DNA from: JBDLRH01 sp039800165
GTDB taxonomy: Bacteria; Pseudomonadota; Gammaproteobacteria; Burkholderiales; Burkholderiaceae_C
DNA length: 64,000 nucleotides
Reading direction: 5' to 3'
Assembly (NCBI GenBank): GCA_039800165.1
Contig: JBDLRH010000004.1
Span: forward strand, 3,346 to 67,345
Part shown: in pieces, positions 9,118-18,897 of the stretch
How positions within the stretch are numbered: position 1 is the first letter of the stretch
Layout of the letters: every line of letters starts with the position of its first letter
Translations under genes and position numbers: made by a program
The notes under the pieces: model-generated
What the model saw: only the letters and a program-made list of their open reading frames with translations
Database searches by the model: none
Told to the model about the DNA's origin: nothing

Positions 9118-10314
9118 ATGCCTGCCCACGACATCCTGCACCACATGCGACCCGGCACGCTGCAACTGGCAGCGCTGCCGCCCTTGTCGCTGTATGTGCA
9201 CCTGCCGTGGTGCATCCGCAAGTGCCCCTACTGCGACTTCAACTCGCACGAAAGCGCGCAGGCTGACCTGCCCGAGCAGCGCTACCTGGACGCGCTGATG
9301 GCCGACCTGGAGCAGTCGCTGCCGCTGGTGTGGGGCCGCACGGTGCACAGCGTGTTCGTCGGTGGCGGCACGCCCAGCCTGTTCTCGCCGCAGGGCATCG
9401 AGCGGCTGATTGCCGGTGTGCGTGCGCGGCTGCGGCTGGAGGCCGGCTGCGAGATCACGCTGGAGGCCAACCCCGGCACCTTCGAGCGCGACCGCTTTCG
9501 CGCCTTTCGCGATGCCGGCGTGACGCGGCTGTCGGTGGGCGTGCAGAGCTTCAACGACGCCCACCTGAAGGCGCTGGGCCGGGTGCACAGCCGCGCGCAA
9601 GCCATCGCCGCGCTGGAGGAAGCGGCGCGCAGCTTTGATACCTTCAACCTCGACCTGATGTACGCGCTGCCCGGCCAGACGCTGGCCGAGCTGGACGCCG
9701 ACATCACGCAGGCGCTGGCGGTGGCACCGCCCCACCTGTCGATCTATCACCTGACGATCGAGCCCAACACCTACTTCGCCAAGTTCCCGCCGCAGGTGCC
9801 CGACGAGGACACCGCCTACGCGATGATGGACCGCATCACCGAGCGCACCGCGCAGGCCGGGCTGCCGCGCTACGAGGTGTCGGCCTATGCGCGCGACGGC
9901 CACCGCTGCGCGCACAACATGAACTACTGGCAGTTCGGCGACTACCTGGGCATTGGCGCGGGCGCGCACGGCAAGCTGAGCTTTGCGCACCGCGTGGTGC
10001 GACAGGTGCGGTACCGTGACCCGGCGCGCTACATGGAGCAGGCGCTGGCCGGCGACGCGGTGGCGCAGGACGACGACGTGGCGCGCGCCGACCTGCCGTT
10101 CGAATTCATGCTCAACGCGCTGCGCCTGCGCGAGGGCTTTGCGCTGCAGGACTTTCGCGAACGCACTGGCCTGCCGCTGTCGGCCATCGAATCGGCCTTG
10201 CAGCAAGCCGAGCAGCGCGGCTGGATCGAGCGCAGCCTGACGCAGGTGACGCCCACCGCGCGCGGCTTTGATTTCCTGAGCGACCTGCAGTCGCTGTTCC
10301 TGCCCGAGGGCTGA
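9118..10314 (+). CDS. hemW: Radical SAM heme chaperone HemW
   Basis: A 398-aa radical SAM protein of the HemN/HemW group. The [4Fe-4S] cluster motif C-x3-C-x2-C is at residues 32, 36 and 39 (PWCIRKCPYCDF). The GGGTPS SAM-binding motif and NPGT segment follow. The NSH after CDF and the short N-terminus match HemW, which binds and hands over heme, rather than the oxygen-independent coproporphyrinogen oxidase HemN. It ends 29 bases before a tRNA gene. Confidence 0.93.
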   Translation: MPAHDILHHMRPGTLQLAALPPLSLYVHLPWCIRKCPYCDFNSHESAQADLPEQRYLDALMADLEQSLPLVWGRTVHSVFVGGGTPSLFSPQGIERLIAGVRARLRLEAGCEITLEANPGTFERDRFRAFRDAGVTRLSVGVQSFNDAHLKALGRVHSRAQAIAALEEAARSFDTFNLDLMYALPGQTLAELDADITQALAVAPPHLSIYHLTIEPNTYFAKFPPQVPDEDTAYAMMDRITERTAQAGLPRYEVSAYARDGHRCAHNMNYWQFGDYLGIGAGAHGKLSFAHRVVRQVRYRDPARYMEQALAGDAVAQDDDVARADLPFEFMLNALRLREGFALQDFRERTGLPLSAIESALQQAEQRGWIERSLTQVTPTARGFDFLSDLQSLFLPEG

Positions 10315-10343
10315 GGGCGTCTGGGGCTACACTTCACGCCGTC

Positions 10344-10433
10344 GGAAGCGTGGCAGAGCGGTTGAATGCACCGGTCTTGAAAACCGGCGAAGGTGAAAGC
10401 CTTCCGTGAGTTCGAATCTCACCGCTTCCGCCA
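10344..10433 (+). tRNA. tRNA-Ser (anticodon UGA)
   Basis: A 90-base cloverleaf. The acceptor GGAAGCG pairs with CGCTTCC and the CCA end is encoded. The D arm contains GCAGAGCGGTTGAATGC, and the anticodon stem CCGGT/ACCGG encloses CTTGAAA with TGA at 10378-10380. A long class II variable arm is present, as expected for serine, and the T arm has GTTCGAATC. It lies between hemW and the urease cluster; no integrase or repeated 3' end was seen beside it. Confidence 0.97.
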
Positions 10434-10450
10434 GCCGGCTGCCAGCCGAT

Positions 10451-11110
10451 TCAACTGCGCAGCATCCCCCGCTCCTCGATGAAGCGCACCACCTGGTCCA
10501 CGCCGGCCAGGGTTTTCAGGTTGGTCATCACGTAGGGCTTCAGGCCCTTGGGGCTTTGGCGCATGCGCTGCGTGTCGGCCTCCATCACCGCCAGATCAGC
10601 ACCCACATGCGGCGCGAGGTCGGTCTTGTTGATCACGAACAGGTCGCTCTTGGTGATGCCGGGGCCGCCCTTGCGCGGGATCTTTTCGCCTGCGGCCACG
10701 TCAATCACGTAGATGGTCAGGTCGCTCAGCTCGGGGCTGAAGGTGGCTGCCAGGTTGTCGCCGCCGCTTTCCACGAACACCACATCGGCGTTCGGAAACT
10801 GGCCCAGCATGCGGTCGATGGCCTCGAGGTTGATCGACGCATCTTCGCGAATGGCAGTGTGCGGGCAGCCCCCCGTCTCCACGCCCATGATGCGCTCGGC
10901 CGGCAGCGCGCCGCTGACGGTCAGCAGGCGCTGGTCTTCCTTGGTGTAGATGTCGTTGGTGATCGCGATCAGGTCGTAGCGCTCGCGCATGGCCTTGCAC
11001 AGCATCTCCAGCAGCGTGGTCTTGCCCGAGCCGACCGGGCCGCCGATGCCCACGCGCAGGGGCGGCAGCTTCTTGGTGCGATTCGGAACGTGGTGCAAGG
11101 CGGTGGTCAT
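10451..11110 (-). CDS. ureG: Urease accessory GTPase UreG
   Basis: A 219-aa SIMIBI-class GTPase that drives nickel delivery into the urease active site as part of the UreD-UreF-UreG complex. P-loop GGPVGSGKTT is near 23-32. The metal-binding Cys-Pro-His motif appears in GGCPHTAIRED, and the nucleotide-specificity NKTD is present. It is the last gene of the minus-strand urease operon, 41 bases after ureF. Confidence 0.97.
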   Translation of the reverse strand: MTTALHHVPNRTKKLPPLRVGIGGPVGSGKTTLLEMLCKAMRERYDLIAITNDIYTKEDQRLLTVSGALPAERIMGVETGGCPHTAIREDASINLEAIDRMLGQFPNADVVFVESGGDNLAATFSPELSDLTIYVIDVAAGEKIPRKGGPGITKSDLFVINKTDLAPHVGADLAVMEADTQRMRQSPKGLKPYVMTNLKTLAGVDQVVRFIEERGMLRS

Positions 11111-11151
11111 GGCGTGGTCTCGATGGCAATGCGTGGGTGCGCGGTGTTCGA

Positions 11152-11826
11152 TCAGGAGCGGAACAGGCGCGAGTACTGGGTTTCGTGGCGGGCCGACAGG
11201 ATGCCCAGCATCGGGCTGAAGGCCTGGCGTTGGTCATCGCTGAGCGACAGCGCGTGATCCACGGCGGCGGGAATGTCGGCCGCCAGCGCGCGCAGGATGC
11301 GCTGCCCCGCGTTCTGGCCCAACGGCACGGCCTTGATGGCAGCGGCCACCAGGTTCTCGGCCCAGCCGAAGGCGCACGACAGCAGCACCTCGCGCAACGG
11401 CGCGCCACTGCTGCTGGCGGCCAGCGCAAACGCGACCGGCCACGTGGGTGTGGCCAGAGAGGCCGCTTGCTGCGCGGCGTCGGGCTCGACCGCGCGCAGC
11501 CACTCCACGAGCGAGCGGCCCATCTGCTCGGTCTGCTGGCGCAACTCGGCCGTCTCGCGGGTGTGCAGCACCCAGTCGTTGAGTTGCTGTGTGCGTACGG
11601 CATCCTGGCTGCGCCATGCGTCAAGCGACTGCGCCACCACCGCCAGATCGCCTCGCGACAAGGCGGTATGCAGCTGGTCGACAATCCAGTCGCGGGCACT
11701 CGCTTCGTCGGATACCAGCCCGTGGTCGATGGCAGCCTCCAGGCCTTCCGAGTAAGAGAAGCCGCCGACCGGCAAGGCGGGCGACGCCAGCCAGATCAGC
11801 CGCAGCAGCGATGCGTCAGTGGTCAT
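11152..11826 (-). CDS. ureF: Urease accessory protein UreF
   Basis: A 224-aa all-helical protein that bridges UreG and UreD on apo-urease and gates GTP hydrolysis. The family hallmark LPVGGFSYSEGLE is near residues 16-28. The start MTTDASLLRLIWLASPALP is chosen. The frame remains open 30 codons further upstream, but that extension is only the other-frame translation of the histidine-repeat tail of ureE. ureF overlaps the ureE stop by 11 bases. Confidence 0.95.
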   Translation of the reverse strand: MTTDASLLRLIWLASPALPVGGFSYSEGLEAAIDHGLVSDEASARDWIVDQLHTALSRGDLAVVAQSLDAWRSQDAVRTQQLNDWVLHTRETAELRQQTEQMGRSLVEWLRAVEPDAAQQAASLATPTWPVAFALAASSSGAPLREVLLSCAFGWAENLVAAAIKAVPLGQNAGQRILRALAADIPAAVDHALSLSDDQRQAFSPMLGILSARHETQYSRLFRS

Positions 11827-12367
11827 GCTTGTGACCGTGATCGTGTGCGTGGTCATGGTCATGGTCATGTGCGTGCCCATGTGCGTGCCCATGCGCATGG
11901 CCCCCATGCGCCGCATACGCGCCGCCTTCGGGCTCGAAGGGCAGGGTGGCCTCGTTCACGATCAGGTGCATGGCGCGCAGCATGTCGGCCAGCACATGGT
12001 CGGGCTCGATCTTCAGGTGATCGGGCTGCAGTTCGATCGGCACATGGCGGTTGCCCAGGTGATAGGCCGCGCGCGTCAGGTCAAACGGCGTGCCGTGCTC
12101 CTTGCAGTGCGTGATCACCAGCACCGGCTGCGGCGCAGCGACCACACGAACCAGCGATCCGTCTTCGGCCACCAGCACATCGCCGCCGCGCACCACCGTG
12201 CCGCGCGCGAGGAACACACCCAGATGCCGGCCCTGCGAATCGTGGGCGTCAAAGCGGCTCTTTTGCCGCACGTCCCAGTCCAGCTCCACCGTGGCCGCGC
12301 GCTTGAGCAGCACCTGCGCCAGGCCGGCGCCCTGGGGCAGGTGCTTGCTGATGTGGAGGATGGTCAT
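11816..12367 (-). CDS. ureE: Urease nickel metallochaperone UreE, His-rich tail
   Basis: A 183-aa nickel donor for UreG. The N-terminal peptide-binding domain (about 1-75) is followed by the metal-binding domain containing the conserved HxGNRHVP segment. The C-terminal tail (about 150-183) is built from alternating His with Ala, Gly or Asp and holds 15 histidines in roughly 32 residues, a nickel reservoir as in the Klebsiella protein. The start MTILHISKHL is chosen 8 codons into the open frame. The toxin-antitoxin pair lies immediately upstream, so ureEFG is physically separated from ureABC. Confidence 0.95.
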   Translation of the reverse strand: MTILHISKHLPQGAGLAQVLLKRAATVELDWDVRQKSRFDAHDSQGRHLGVFLARGTVVRGGDVLVAEDGSLVRVVAAPQPVLVITHCKEHGTPFDLTRAAYHLGNRHVPIELQPDHLKIEPDHVLADMLRAMHLIVNEATLPFEPEGGAYAAHGGHAHGHAHGHAHDHDHDHAHDHGHKHDH

Positions 12368-12389
12368 GGTGCGCGGATTTTGGTATAAC
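12361..12389 (+). promoter_or_regulatory. Predicted sigma-70-type promoter of the toxin-antitoxin pair
   Basis: An extended -10 (TGGTATAAC, hexamer 12384-12389) with a 4/6 match to -35 (TGGTCA, 12361-12366) at 17-bp spacing, 25 bp before the antitoxin ATG. The -35 overlaps the ureE start codon on the other strand. Unlike the surrounding promoters it is AT-rich. Confidence 0.5.
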
Positions 12390-12413
12390 AACGGTTAAAA
12401 CATGGAGTTTGCC

Positions 12414-12638
12414 ATGAGCGCACTGAAACTGACCCAGATCGGCAACTCGGTCGGAGTGATCCTGCCGAAGGAGCTGTTGGTACGCCTGAAACTCGACAAG
12501 GGCGATACGCTTTACGTGACCGAGGCTGCCAACGGCCTGAACCTCAGCCCGTATGACCCGTCGCTGGAAGAAGAGATTGACCTCGGCCGTGAGTTCATGC
12601 GCGAGTATCGTGACACGTTCCACCAACTTGCCAAATGA
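12414..12638 (+). CDS. AbrB/SpoVT-type antitoxin
   Basis: A 74-aa swapped-hairpin DNA-binding protein. The N-terminal motif KLTQIGNSVGVILPKELL (about 4-21) and KGDTLYV are typical of AbrB/MazE-like antitoxins paired with Doc toxins. The acidic C-terminus (EEEIDLGREFMREY) would be the toxin-binding part. It should neutralise the Doc protein and autoregulate the pair. A GGAG site six bases upstream supports this ATG; an ATG four codons earlier lies inside that site. It overlaps the toxin gene by 4 bases. GC content and codon use are lower than in the flanking ure genes, suggesting acquisition. Confidence 0.9.
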   Translation: MSALKLTQIGNSVGVILPKELLVRLKLDKGDTLYVTEAANGLNLSPYDPSLEEEIDLGREFMREYRDTFHQLAK

Positions 12639-13021
12639 CCTGGCGGTTTGTCAGCCGCAGGGCGCTGCTGTTGCTGCACGAAGAAAGCCTGGCAGAACAC
12701 GGTGGAGCGGCAGGTCTGCGTGATGAAGGCTTGCTCGAATCGGCGCTTGCACGACCTCATCATTTGCTGGCGTACGGCAAACCAGACATATTTGCGCTTG
12801 CAGCGGCTTACGGCTTCGGGCTGGCTCGCAATCACGCATTTGTGGACGGCAACAAGCGCGCTGCGTTTCTCGCGACCGGCCTGTTTCTCGCGCTCAACGG
12901 TTTCCGTCTGACGTCCACGCAAGTGGAGGCCACTCTGACCGTGCTTGCGCTGGCCGCCGGCGATATCGGTGAAGACGAGTTTGCTCAATGGTTGCGTGAC
13001 CACAGCGCACCGAGATCCTGA
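12635..13021 (+). CDS. doc: Doc-type toxin (Fic fold)
   Basis: A 128-aa death-on-curing family protein. The Fic/Doc catalytic motif reads HAFVDGNKR at 67-75, with the His, Asp, Asn-Lys-Arg residues in place as in phage P1 Doc, which phosphorylates EF-Tu. The N-terminal helix bundle (FVSRRALLLLHEESL, RDEGLLESAL) also fits. It is translationally coupled to the antitoxin by ATGA. Its stop lies only 12 bases from the ureC stop on the opposite strand, so urease transcripts reading into ureE cross the whole pair in antisense. Confidence 0.93.
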   Translation: MTWRFVSRRALLLLHEESLAEHGGAAGLRDEGLLESALARPHHLLAYGKPDIFALAAAYGFGLARNHAFVDGNKRAAFLATGLFLALNGFRLTSTQVEATLTVLALAAGDIGEDEFAQWLRDHSAPRS

Positions 13022-13033
13022 GCGCGCTGCGCG

Positions 13034-14752
<1,719 letters not shown>

Positions 14753-14768
14753 GTTGAGTGTCCTTGCG

Positions 14769-15074
14769 TCAGAGCGGGCCGGCGACCAGCCCACGGAAGC
14801 CATGCACCACGCGGTCGCCAGCGAAATCGACCAGCTCCACCGTGCGCTGCTGCCCGGGCTCAAAGCGCACCGCAGTGCCCGAGGCAATGTTCAGCCGCAT
14901 GCCGCGTGCCGCCGCGCGGTCGAACTGCAGCGCAGCGTTGGTCTCGGCAAAGTGGTAGTGCGAGCCGACCTGGATCGGCCGGTCGGCGCTGTTCTTCACC
15001 ACCACCGTGATGCTGCGGCGGCCGCTGTTGAGCGCGTGCTCGCCGTCATCGACGATCAGTTCTCCGGGTGTCAT
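14769..15074 (-). CDS. ureB: Urease beta subunit
   Basis: A 101-aa structural subunit of the (alpha-beta-gamma)3 urease. Conserved segments: PGE at the N-terminus, VKNSADRPIQVGSHYHFAETN, and RLNIASGTAVRFEPGQ. The start MTPGEL is chosen because an upstream extension of the frame overlaps the small membrane-protein gene and does not resemble UreB. It lies between that small gene and ureC with 16-base gaps on both sides. Confidence 0.96.
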   Translation of the reverse strand: MTPGELIVDDGEHALNSGRRSITVVVKNSADRPIQVGSHYHFAETNAALQFDRAAARGMRLNIASGTAVRFEPGQQRTVELVDFAGDRVVHGFRGLVAGPL

Positions 15075-15090
15075 GTGTGGCCCCCCCGCC

Positions 15091-15333
15091 TCAGCGTCGC
15101 GCCAGCCACAGGGCGCCCACGCCCAGCGCAATGACGATGGCCAGGCCGAACAGGTCGCTGGCATGCCAGTGCAGTGCATCAGCCGCGTGGCCGGGGTGGG
15201 CGTGCGCCGGCAGCGCGGTGGCCAGGCCAGCGGTCAGCCCAGCCAGCCAGCCGGTGGCAGACCGTGCATCGCGGAGGGCGTTGCGATAGGGGTCGCGATA
15301 AAAGCCGCGAACGACGTTGCGTGACAAGTTCAT
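15091..15333 (-). CDS. Small membrane protein inside the urease operon
   Basis: An 80-aa protein I cannot assign to a named family. It has a basic N-terminus (about 1-25), a hydrophobic alanine-rich stretch ending in a signal-peptidase-like AHA (about 26-46), a His-containing segment (HAHPGHAADALHWH) and a C-terminal transmembrane helix (about 60-76) followed by Arg-Arg. The AHPGHA start of the mature part recalls HupE/UreJ nickel permeases, but the rest of that family is absent. It sits between ureA and ureB with 21- and 16-base gaps, so it is probably translated with urease; a metal-related role is only an inference. Confidence 0.7.
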   Translation of the reverse strand: MNLSRNVVRGFYRDPYRNALRDARSATGWLAGLTAGLATALPAHAHPGHAADALHWHASDLFGLAIVIALGVGALWLARR

Positions 15334-15354
15334 GAGTGCGCCTTGGGGGTGGCT

Positions 15355-15657
<303 letters not shown>

Positions 15658-15710
15658 GTCGGTGCGTGCGTCGGGTGAGTGAGCGTCTTGTACAGGCTCG
15701 ACCATTGTGT

Positions 15711-15726
15711 AGCAACCCTCATGCCC
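15711..15726 (-). promoter_or_regulatory. Predicted sigma-54 promoter of ureA
   Basis: On the minus strand GGGCATG-AGGG-TTGCT: GG and GC doublets are exactly 10 bases apart, and 10 of 12 consensus positions (TGGCACG-N4-TTGCT/A) match. The predicted start point is near 15700, giving a 43-base leader before ureA. Confidence 0.75.
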
Positions 15727-15754
15727 TACTGCCGCGCTCGGCTGCGGGGCGTGC

Positions 15755-15811
15755 CGCCCCAAATACGGGCGCCGCGGACCGGCCTGCATGCGTGCGCCCC
15801 AAACGGGGGCA
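15755..15811. promoter_or_regulatory. Two NtrC-like sites between ureA and urtA
   Basis: Two related imperfect dyads. Site 1 at 15755-15771 has core GCCCC-AAATA-CGGGC. Site 2 at 15795-15811 has core GCCCC-AAACG-GGGGC and ends in GGGGGCA. The NtrC consensus is TGCACC-N5-GGTGCA; site 2 matches 9 of 12 positions and site 1 fewer. They are 40 bp apart, about four helical turns, and lie between two divergent sigma-54 promoters. Confidence 0.45.
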
Positions 15812-15850
15812 GTCCGTGCACCGGTTGTGGACTTTCCAATTCCACGAACT

Positions 15851-15866
15851 TGGCACGGGCTTTGCT
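15851..15866 (+). promoter_or_regulatory. Predicted sigma-54 promoter of urtABCDE
   Basis: TGGCACG-GGCT-TTGCT matches all 12 consensus positions of a -24/-12 promoter, with GG at 15852-15853 and GC at 15864-15865. The predicted start point is near 15877, about 100 bases before the urtA ATG. Confidence 0.9.
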
Positions 15867-15979
15867 CACTTCGTTTCTGCGAGCCCGGGGCGCGCCGATA
15901 GCTGTTGATTCGACGATCTCCTTGCCCGTTGCTCTTTCGAGTCTGTTCCCTTCCCTTACCTCTTCGTGGAGTCTTGAAC

Positions 15980-17260
15980 ATGGATCGTCGCGCTAACCTG
16001 AAGACCCTGGCCGTTGCGGCCGCCGCAGCCCTTGCGGGCTTTTCCAGCATCCCGGCATTCGCCCAGGCTGGCAACACCATCAAGGTGGGTGTGCTGCACT
16101 CGCTGTCGGGCACCATGGCCATTTCCGAGACCGTGCTGAAAGACACGGTGCTGATGGCCATTGACGAGATCAACGCCAAGGGCGGCGTACTCGGCAAGAA
16201 GCTCGAGCCGGTGGTGGTGGACCCGGCCTCCAACTGGCCGCTGTTCGCCGAGAAGGCCAAGCAGCTGGTGACCCAGGACAAGGTGGCCGCGGTGTTCGGT
16301 TGCTGGACGTCGGTCAGCCGCAAGTCGGTGCTGCCGGTGTTCGAAGAGACCAATGCCCTGCTGTTCTACCCGGTGCAGTACGAGGGCGAGGAACTCAGCC
16401 CCAACGTGTTCTACACCGGTGCTGCGCCCAACCAGCAGGCCATTCCTGCGGTGGAATACCTGATGAGCAAGGACGGCGGCAGCGCCAAGCGCTTCGTGCT
16501 GCTGGGCACCGACTATGTGTACCCGCGCACCACCAACAAGATCCTGCGCGCCTTCCTGAAGTCCAAGGGTATCCCCGACGCCGACATCATGGAGGAGTAC
16601 ACCCCCTTCGGCCACGCCGACTACCAGAGCATCATCGCCAAGATCAAGAAGTTCTCGAGCGAAGGCAAGAAGACGGCCGTGATCTCCACCATCAACGGCG
16701 ACTCCAACGTGCCCTTCTACAAGGAACTGGGCAACCAGGGCCTGAAGGCCAAGGACGTGCCGGTGGTGGCCTTCTCCGTCGGTGAGGAAGAACTGCGCGG
16801 CGTGGACACCAAGCCGCTGGTCGGCCACCTGGCGGCATGGAACTACTTCCAGTCGATCAAGAACGGCACCAACGACGAGTTCATCAAGAAGTGGGCAGCC
16901 TATGCCAAGGCCAAGAACATCGCCGGCCACAAGGACAAGCCGCTGACCAACGACCCGATGGAGGCCACTTACATCGGCGTGCACATGTGGGCGCAGGCCG
17001 TGGCCAAGGCCAAGAGCACTGACGTGGACAAGGTGCGCGCAGCGATGTACGGCCAGACCTTCAAGGCACCGTCGGGCATCACCAGCAAGATGGACGAGAA
17101 GAACCACCACCTGCACAAGGCGGTGTTCATTGGCGAAGTGCAGGCCGACGGCCAGTTCAAGGTGGTGTGGAAGACCCCGGGCCCGGTCGTGGCTGACCCG
17201 TGGAGCGACTACATCGCCGAGAACAAGGGCAAGGCCAACGTTCCCGCCAAGTCGAAGTGA
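15980..17260 (+). CDS. urtA: Urea ABC transporter, substrate-binding protein
   Basis: A 426-aa periplasmic urea-binding protein of the branched-chain amino acid receptor type. The signal peptide covers about 1-29 (ends AFAQA). IKVGVLHSLSGTMAISE opens the mature domain, and FGCWTSVSRKSVLPVFE, FYPVQYEGEE and GDSNVPFYKEL are UrtA-specific. The ATG at MDRRANLKTL follows a GGAG about 10 bases upstream. It is the first gene of urtABCDE, under a predicted sigma-54 promoter. Confidence 0.97.
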   Translation: MDRRANLKTLAVAAAAALAGFSSIPAFAQAGNTIKVGVLHSLSGTMAISETVLKDTVLMAIDEINAKGGVLGKKLEPVVVDPASNWPLFAEKAKQLVTQDKVAAVFGCWTSVSRKSVLPVFEETNALLFYPVQYEGEELSPNVFYTGAAPNQQAIPAVEYLMSKDGGSAKRFVLLGTDYVYPRTTNKILRAFLKSKGIPDADIMEEYTPFGHADYQSIIAKIKKFSSEGKKTAVISTINGDSNVPFYKELGNQGLKAKDVPVVAFSVGEEELRGVDTKPLVGHLAAWNYFQSIKNGTNDEFIKKWAAYAKAKNIAGHKDKPLTNDPMEATYIGVHMWAQAVAKAKSTDVDKVRAAMYGQTFKAPSGITSKMDEKNHHLHKAVFIGEVQADGQFKVVWKTPGPVVADPWSDYIAENKGKANVPAKSK

Positions 17261-17283
17261 CGCAACGCAGCCGGGGCACCGTG

Positions 17284-18897
17284 ATGCTTTTCGTGAAGCG
17301 GTGCCTCGGGTGGCTGCGTCGTGACTTCTTTTGTGCCGCCTTGCTTCCTGCCTTGCTGGCGGGCAGCCTGGCGGCGCATGCGCTGACGCCCGAGCAGGCC
17401 CTGGCCATCGCGCAGGGCGACAGCGATGCGCGGATTGCCGCGCTGAACGAACGCGTCACTGCGCAAGACGCGCAGCTGGTGCCGTTTGTCGAAGCCCTGC
17501 TGGCCGATGAGGTCAAGGTGGGCGGTGGCAAGGCGTACATCGTCAAGGGCAATGCCGCCACGCTGGCCGGCTCTGAAGCCAAGGCCACGCTGCCCGACGG
17601 CGCGGAAGACGTCGTCAACAACAACCGGATGCGGCAGGCGCTGGAAGGCGCGCTGGCCGCGTTTCGCCTCGGGTCGGCTGACCGTGAGCTGCGCGCCAAG
17701 GCGATCGGCGACCTCAAGGACGTGATCGACGAGGGCCTGGTGCCCTTGCTGGAAAAGGCTGCCGAGCGCGAAACCGATGCGCAGCTCAAGGCCGAACTTG
17801 CGATGCTCAAGGCCAAGGCACTCATCGGCTCGGCCGATGCGGCGCGGCGACTGGCCGCCGCCAAGCTGCTGGCCGACAGCAGCGACCCGATGGTGCGCTC
17901 GTTGCTGATCGAGCAGCTGGGGCAAGAGAGTGACGCTGCGGTCAAGTCGGCGCTGCAGGCCTCGCTTTCCAAGGTGCAGTCGCGCCTGGCCTGGGGCGAG
18001 CGGCTGGGTGTGCTGTTCACTGGCGCAAGCCTCGGCTCCATCTTGCTGCTGGTGGCACTCGGCCTGGCCATCACCTACGGCCTGATGGGCGTGATCAACA
18101 TGGCGCACGGCGAGCTGATGATGATCGGCGCCTACGCCACCTTCGTGGTGCAGAACCTCTTCAAGGCCTACCTGCCCGGCGCGTTTCACTGGTATGTGCT
18201 GGCGGCGATTCCGGTGGCCTTTCTCGCATCGGCGCTGGTTGGCGCGGTGCTTGAGCGCAGCGTCATCCGCTGGTTGTACGGCCGCCCGCTGGAGACGCTG
18301 CTGGCCACCTGGGGCATCAGCCTGATGCTGATGCAGGCGGTGCGCTCGATCTTTGGCGCGCAGAACGTGGCGGTGGAAAACCCGTCGTGGCTGTCGGGGG
18401 GCGTGCAGGTGCTGCCCAACCTGACGCTGCCCTACAACCGCATCGCCATCCTGGTGTTCGCCGCGCTGGTGCTGCTGGGCATGGCGCTGCTGATCAGCCG
18501 CACGCGGCTGGGCCTGCTCGTGCGTGGCGTCACGCAAAACCGCCGCATGGCCGCCTGCATGGGCGTCAACACGGCGCGCGTGGACACCTACGCCTTCGCG
18601 CTGGGTGCCGGCATCGCTGGCCTGGCGGGCTGCGCGCTCAGCCAGGTGGGCAACGTCGGCCCGGACCTGGGGCAGGGCTACATCGTCGACAGCTTCATGG
18701 TGGTGGTGCTGGGCGGTGTGGGCCAGCTCGCCGGCACGGTGTACGCCGCCCTCGGCCTGGGCATCATCGGCAAGCTGCTGGAAGGCTGGCAGGGCGCGGT
18801 ACTGGCCAAGATCATGGTGCTGGTGCTGATCGTGGTCTTCATCCAGAAGCGTCCGCAGGGCCTGTTCGCCCTCAAGGGAAGGAGCGCCGAGGCATGA
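17284..18897 (+). CDS. urtB: Urea ABC transporter permease UrtB
   Basis: A 537-aa LivH-type inner-membrane permease. As usual for UrtB, a signal-like N-terminus and a long Ala/Lys-rich non-membrane region (about 25-235) come before the permease domain (about 240-537). The permease contains GLMGVINMAHGELMMIGAY and the C-terminal GKLLEGWQGAVLAKI. The ATG giving MLFVKRC is chosen; GTG one codon upstream is possible. Its TGA overlaps the urtC ATG. Confidence 0.95.
   Translation: MLFVKRCLGWLRRDFFCAALLPALLAGSLAAHALTPEQALAIAQGDSDARIAALNERVTAQDAQLVPFVEALLADEVKVGGGKAYIVKGNAATLAGSEAKATLPDGAEDVVNNNRMRQALEGALAAFRLGSADRELRAKAIGDLKDVIDEGLVPLLEKAAERETDAQLKAELAMLKAKALIGSADAARRLAAAKLLADSSDPMVRSLLIEQLGQESDAAVKSALQASLSKVQSRLAWGERLGVLFTGASLGSILLLVALGLAITYGLMGVINMAHGELMMIGAYATFVVQNLFKAYLPGAFHWYVLAAIPVAFLASALVGAVLERSVIRWLYGRPLETLLATWGISLMLMQAVRSIFGAQNVAVENPSWLSGGVQVLPNLTLPYNRIAILVFAALVLLGMALLISRTRLGLLVRGVTQNRRMAACMGVNTARVDTYAFALGAGIAGLAGCALSQVGNVGPDLGQGYIVDSFMVVVLGGVGQLAGTVYAALGLGIIGKLLEGWQGAVLAKIMVLVLIVVFIQKRPQGLFALKGRSAEA

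Noticed and set aside
10344..10433. tRNA-Ser as an island attachment site
   Set aside because: No integrase, no repeated tRNA 3' end and no change in gene character immediately after it.
11827..11916. 30-codon upstream extension of ureF with alternating Met and Thr/His
   Set aside because: It is the other-frame reading of the ureE histidine-repeat tail; the family start is at 11826.
14753..14887. TTG-initiated upstream extension of ureC
   Set aside because: It overlaps ureB entirely and is not UreC-like.
15817..15833. TGCACC-GGTTG-TGGACT as a third NtrC site
   Set aside because: Only the left half matches well; kept out of the feature list in favour of the better dyads nearby.
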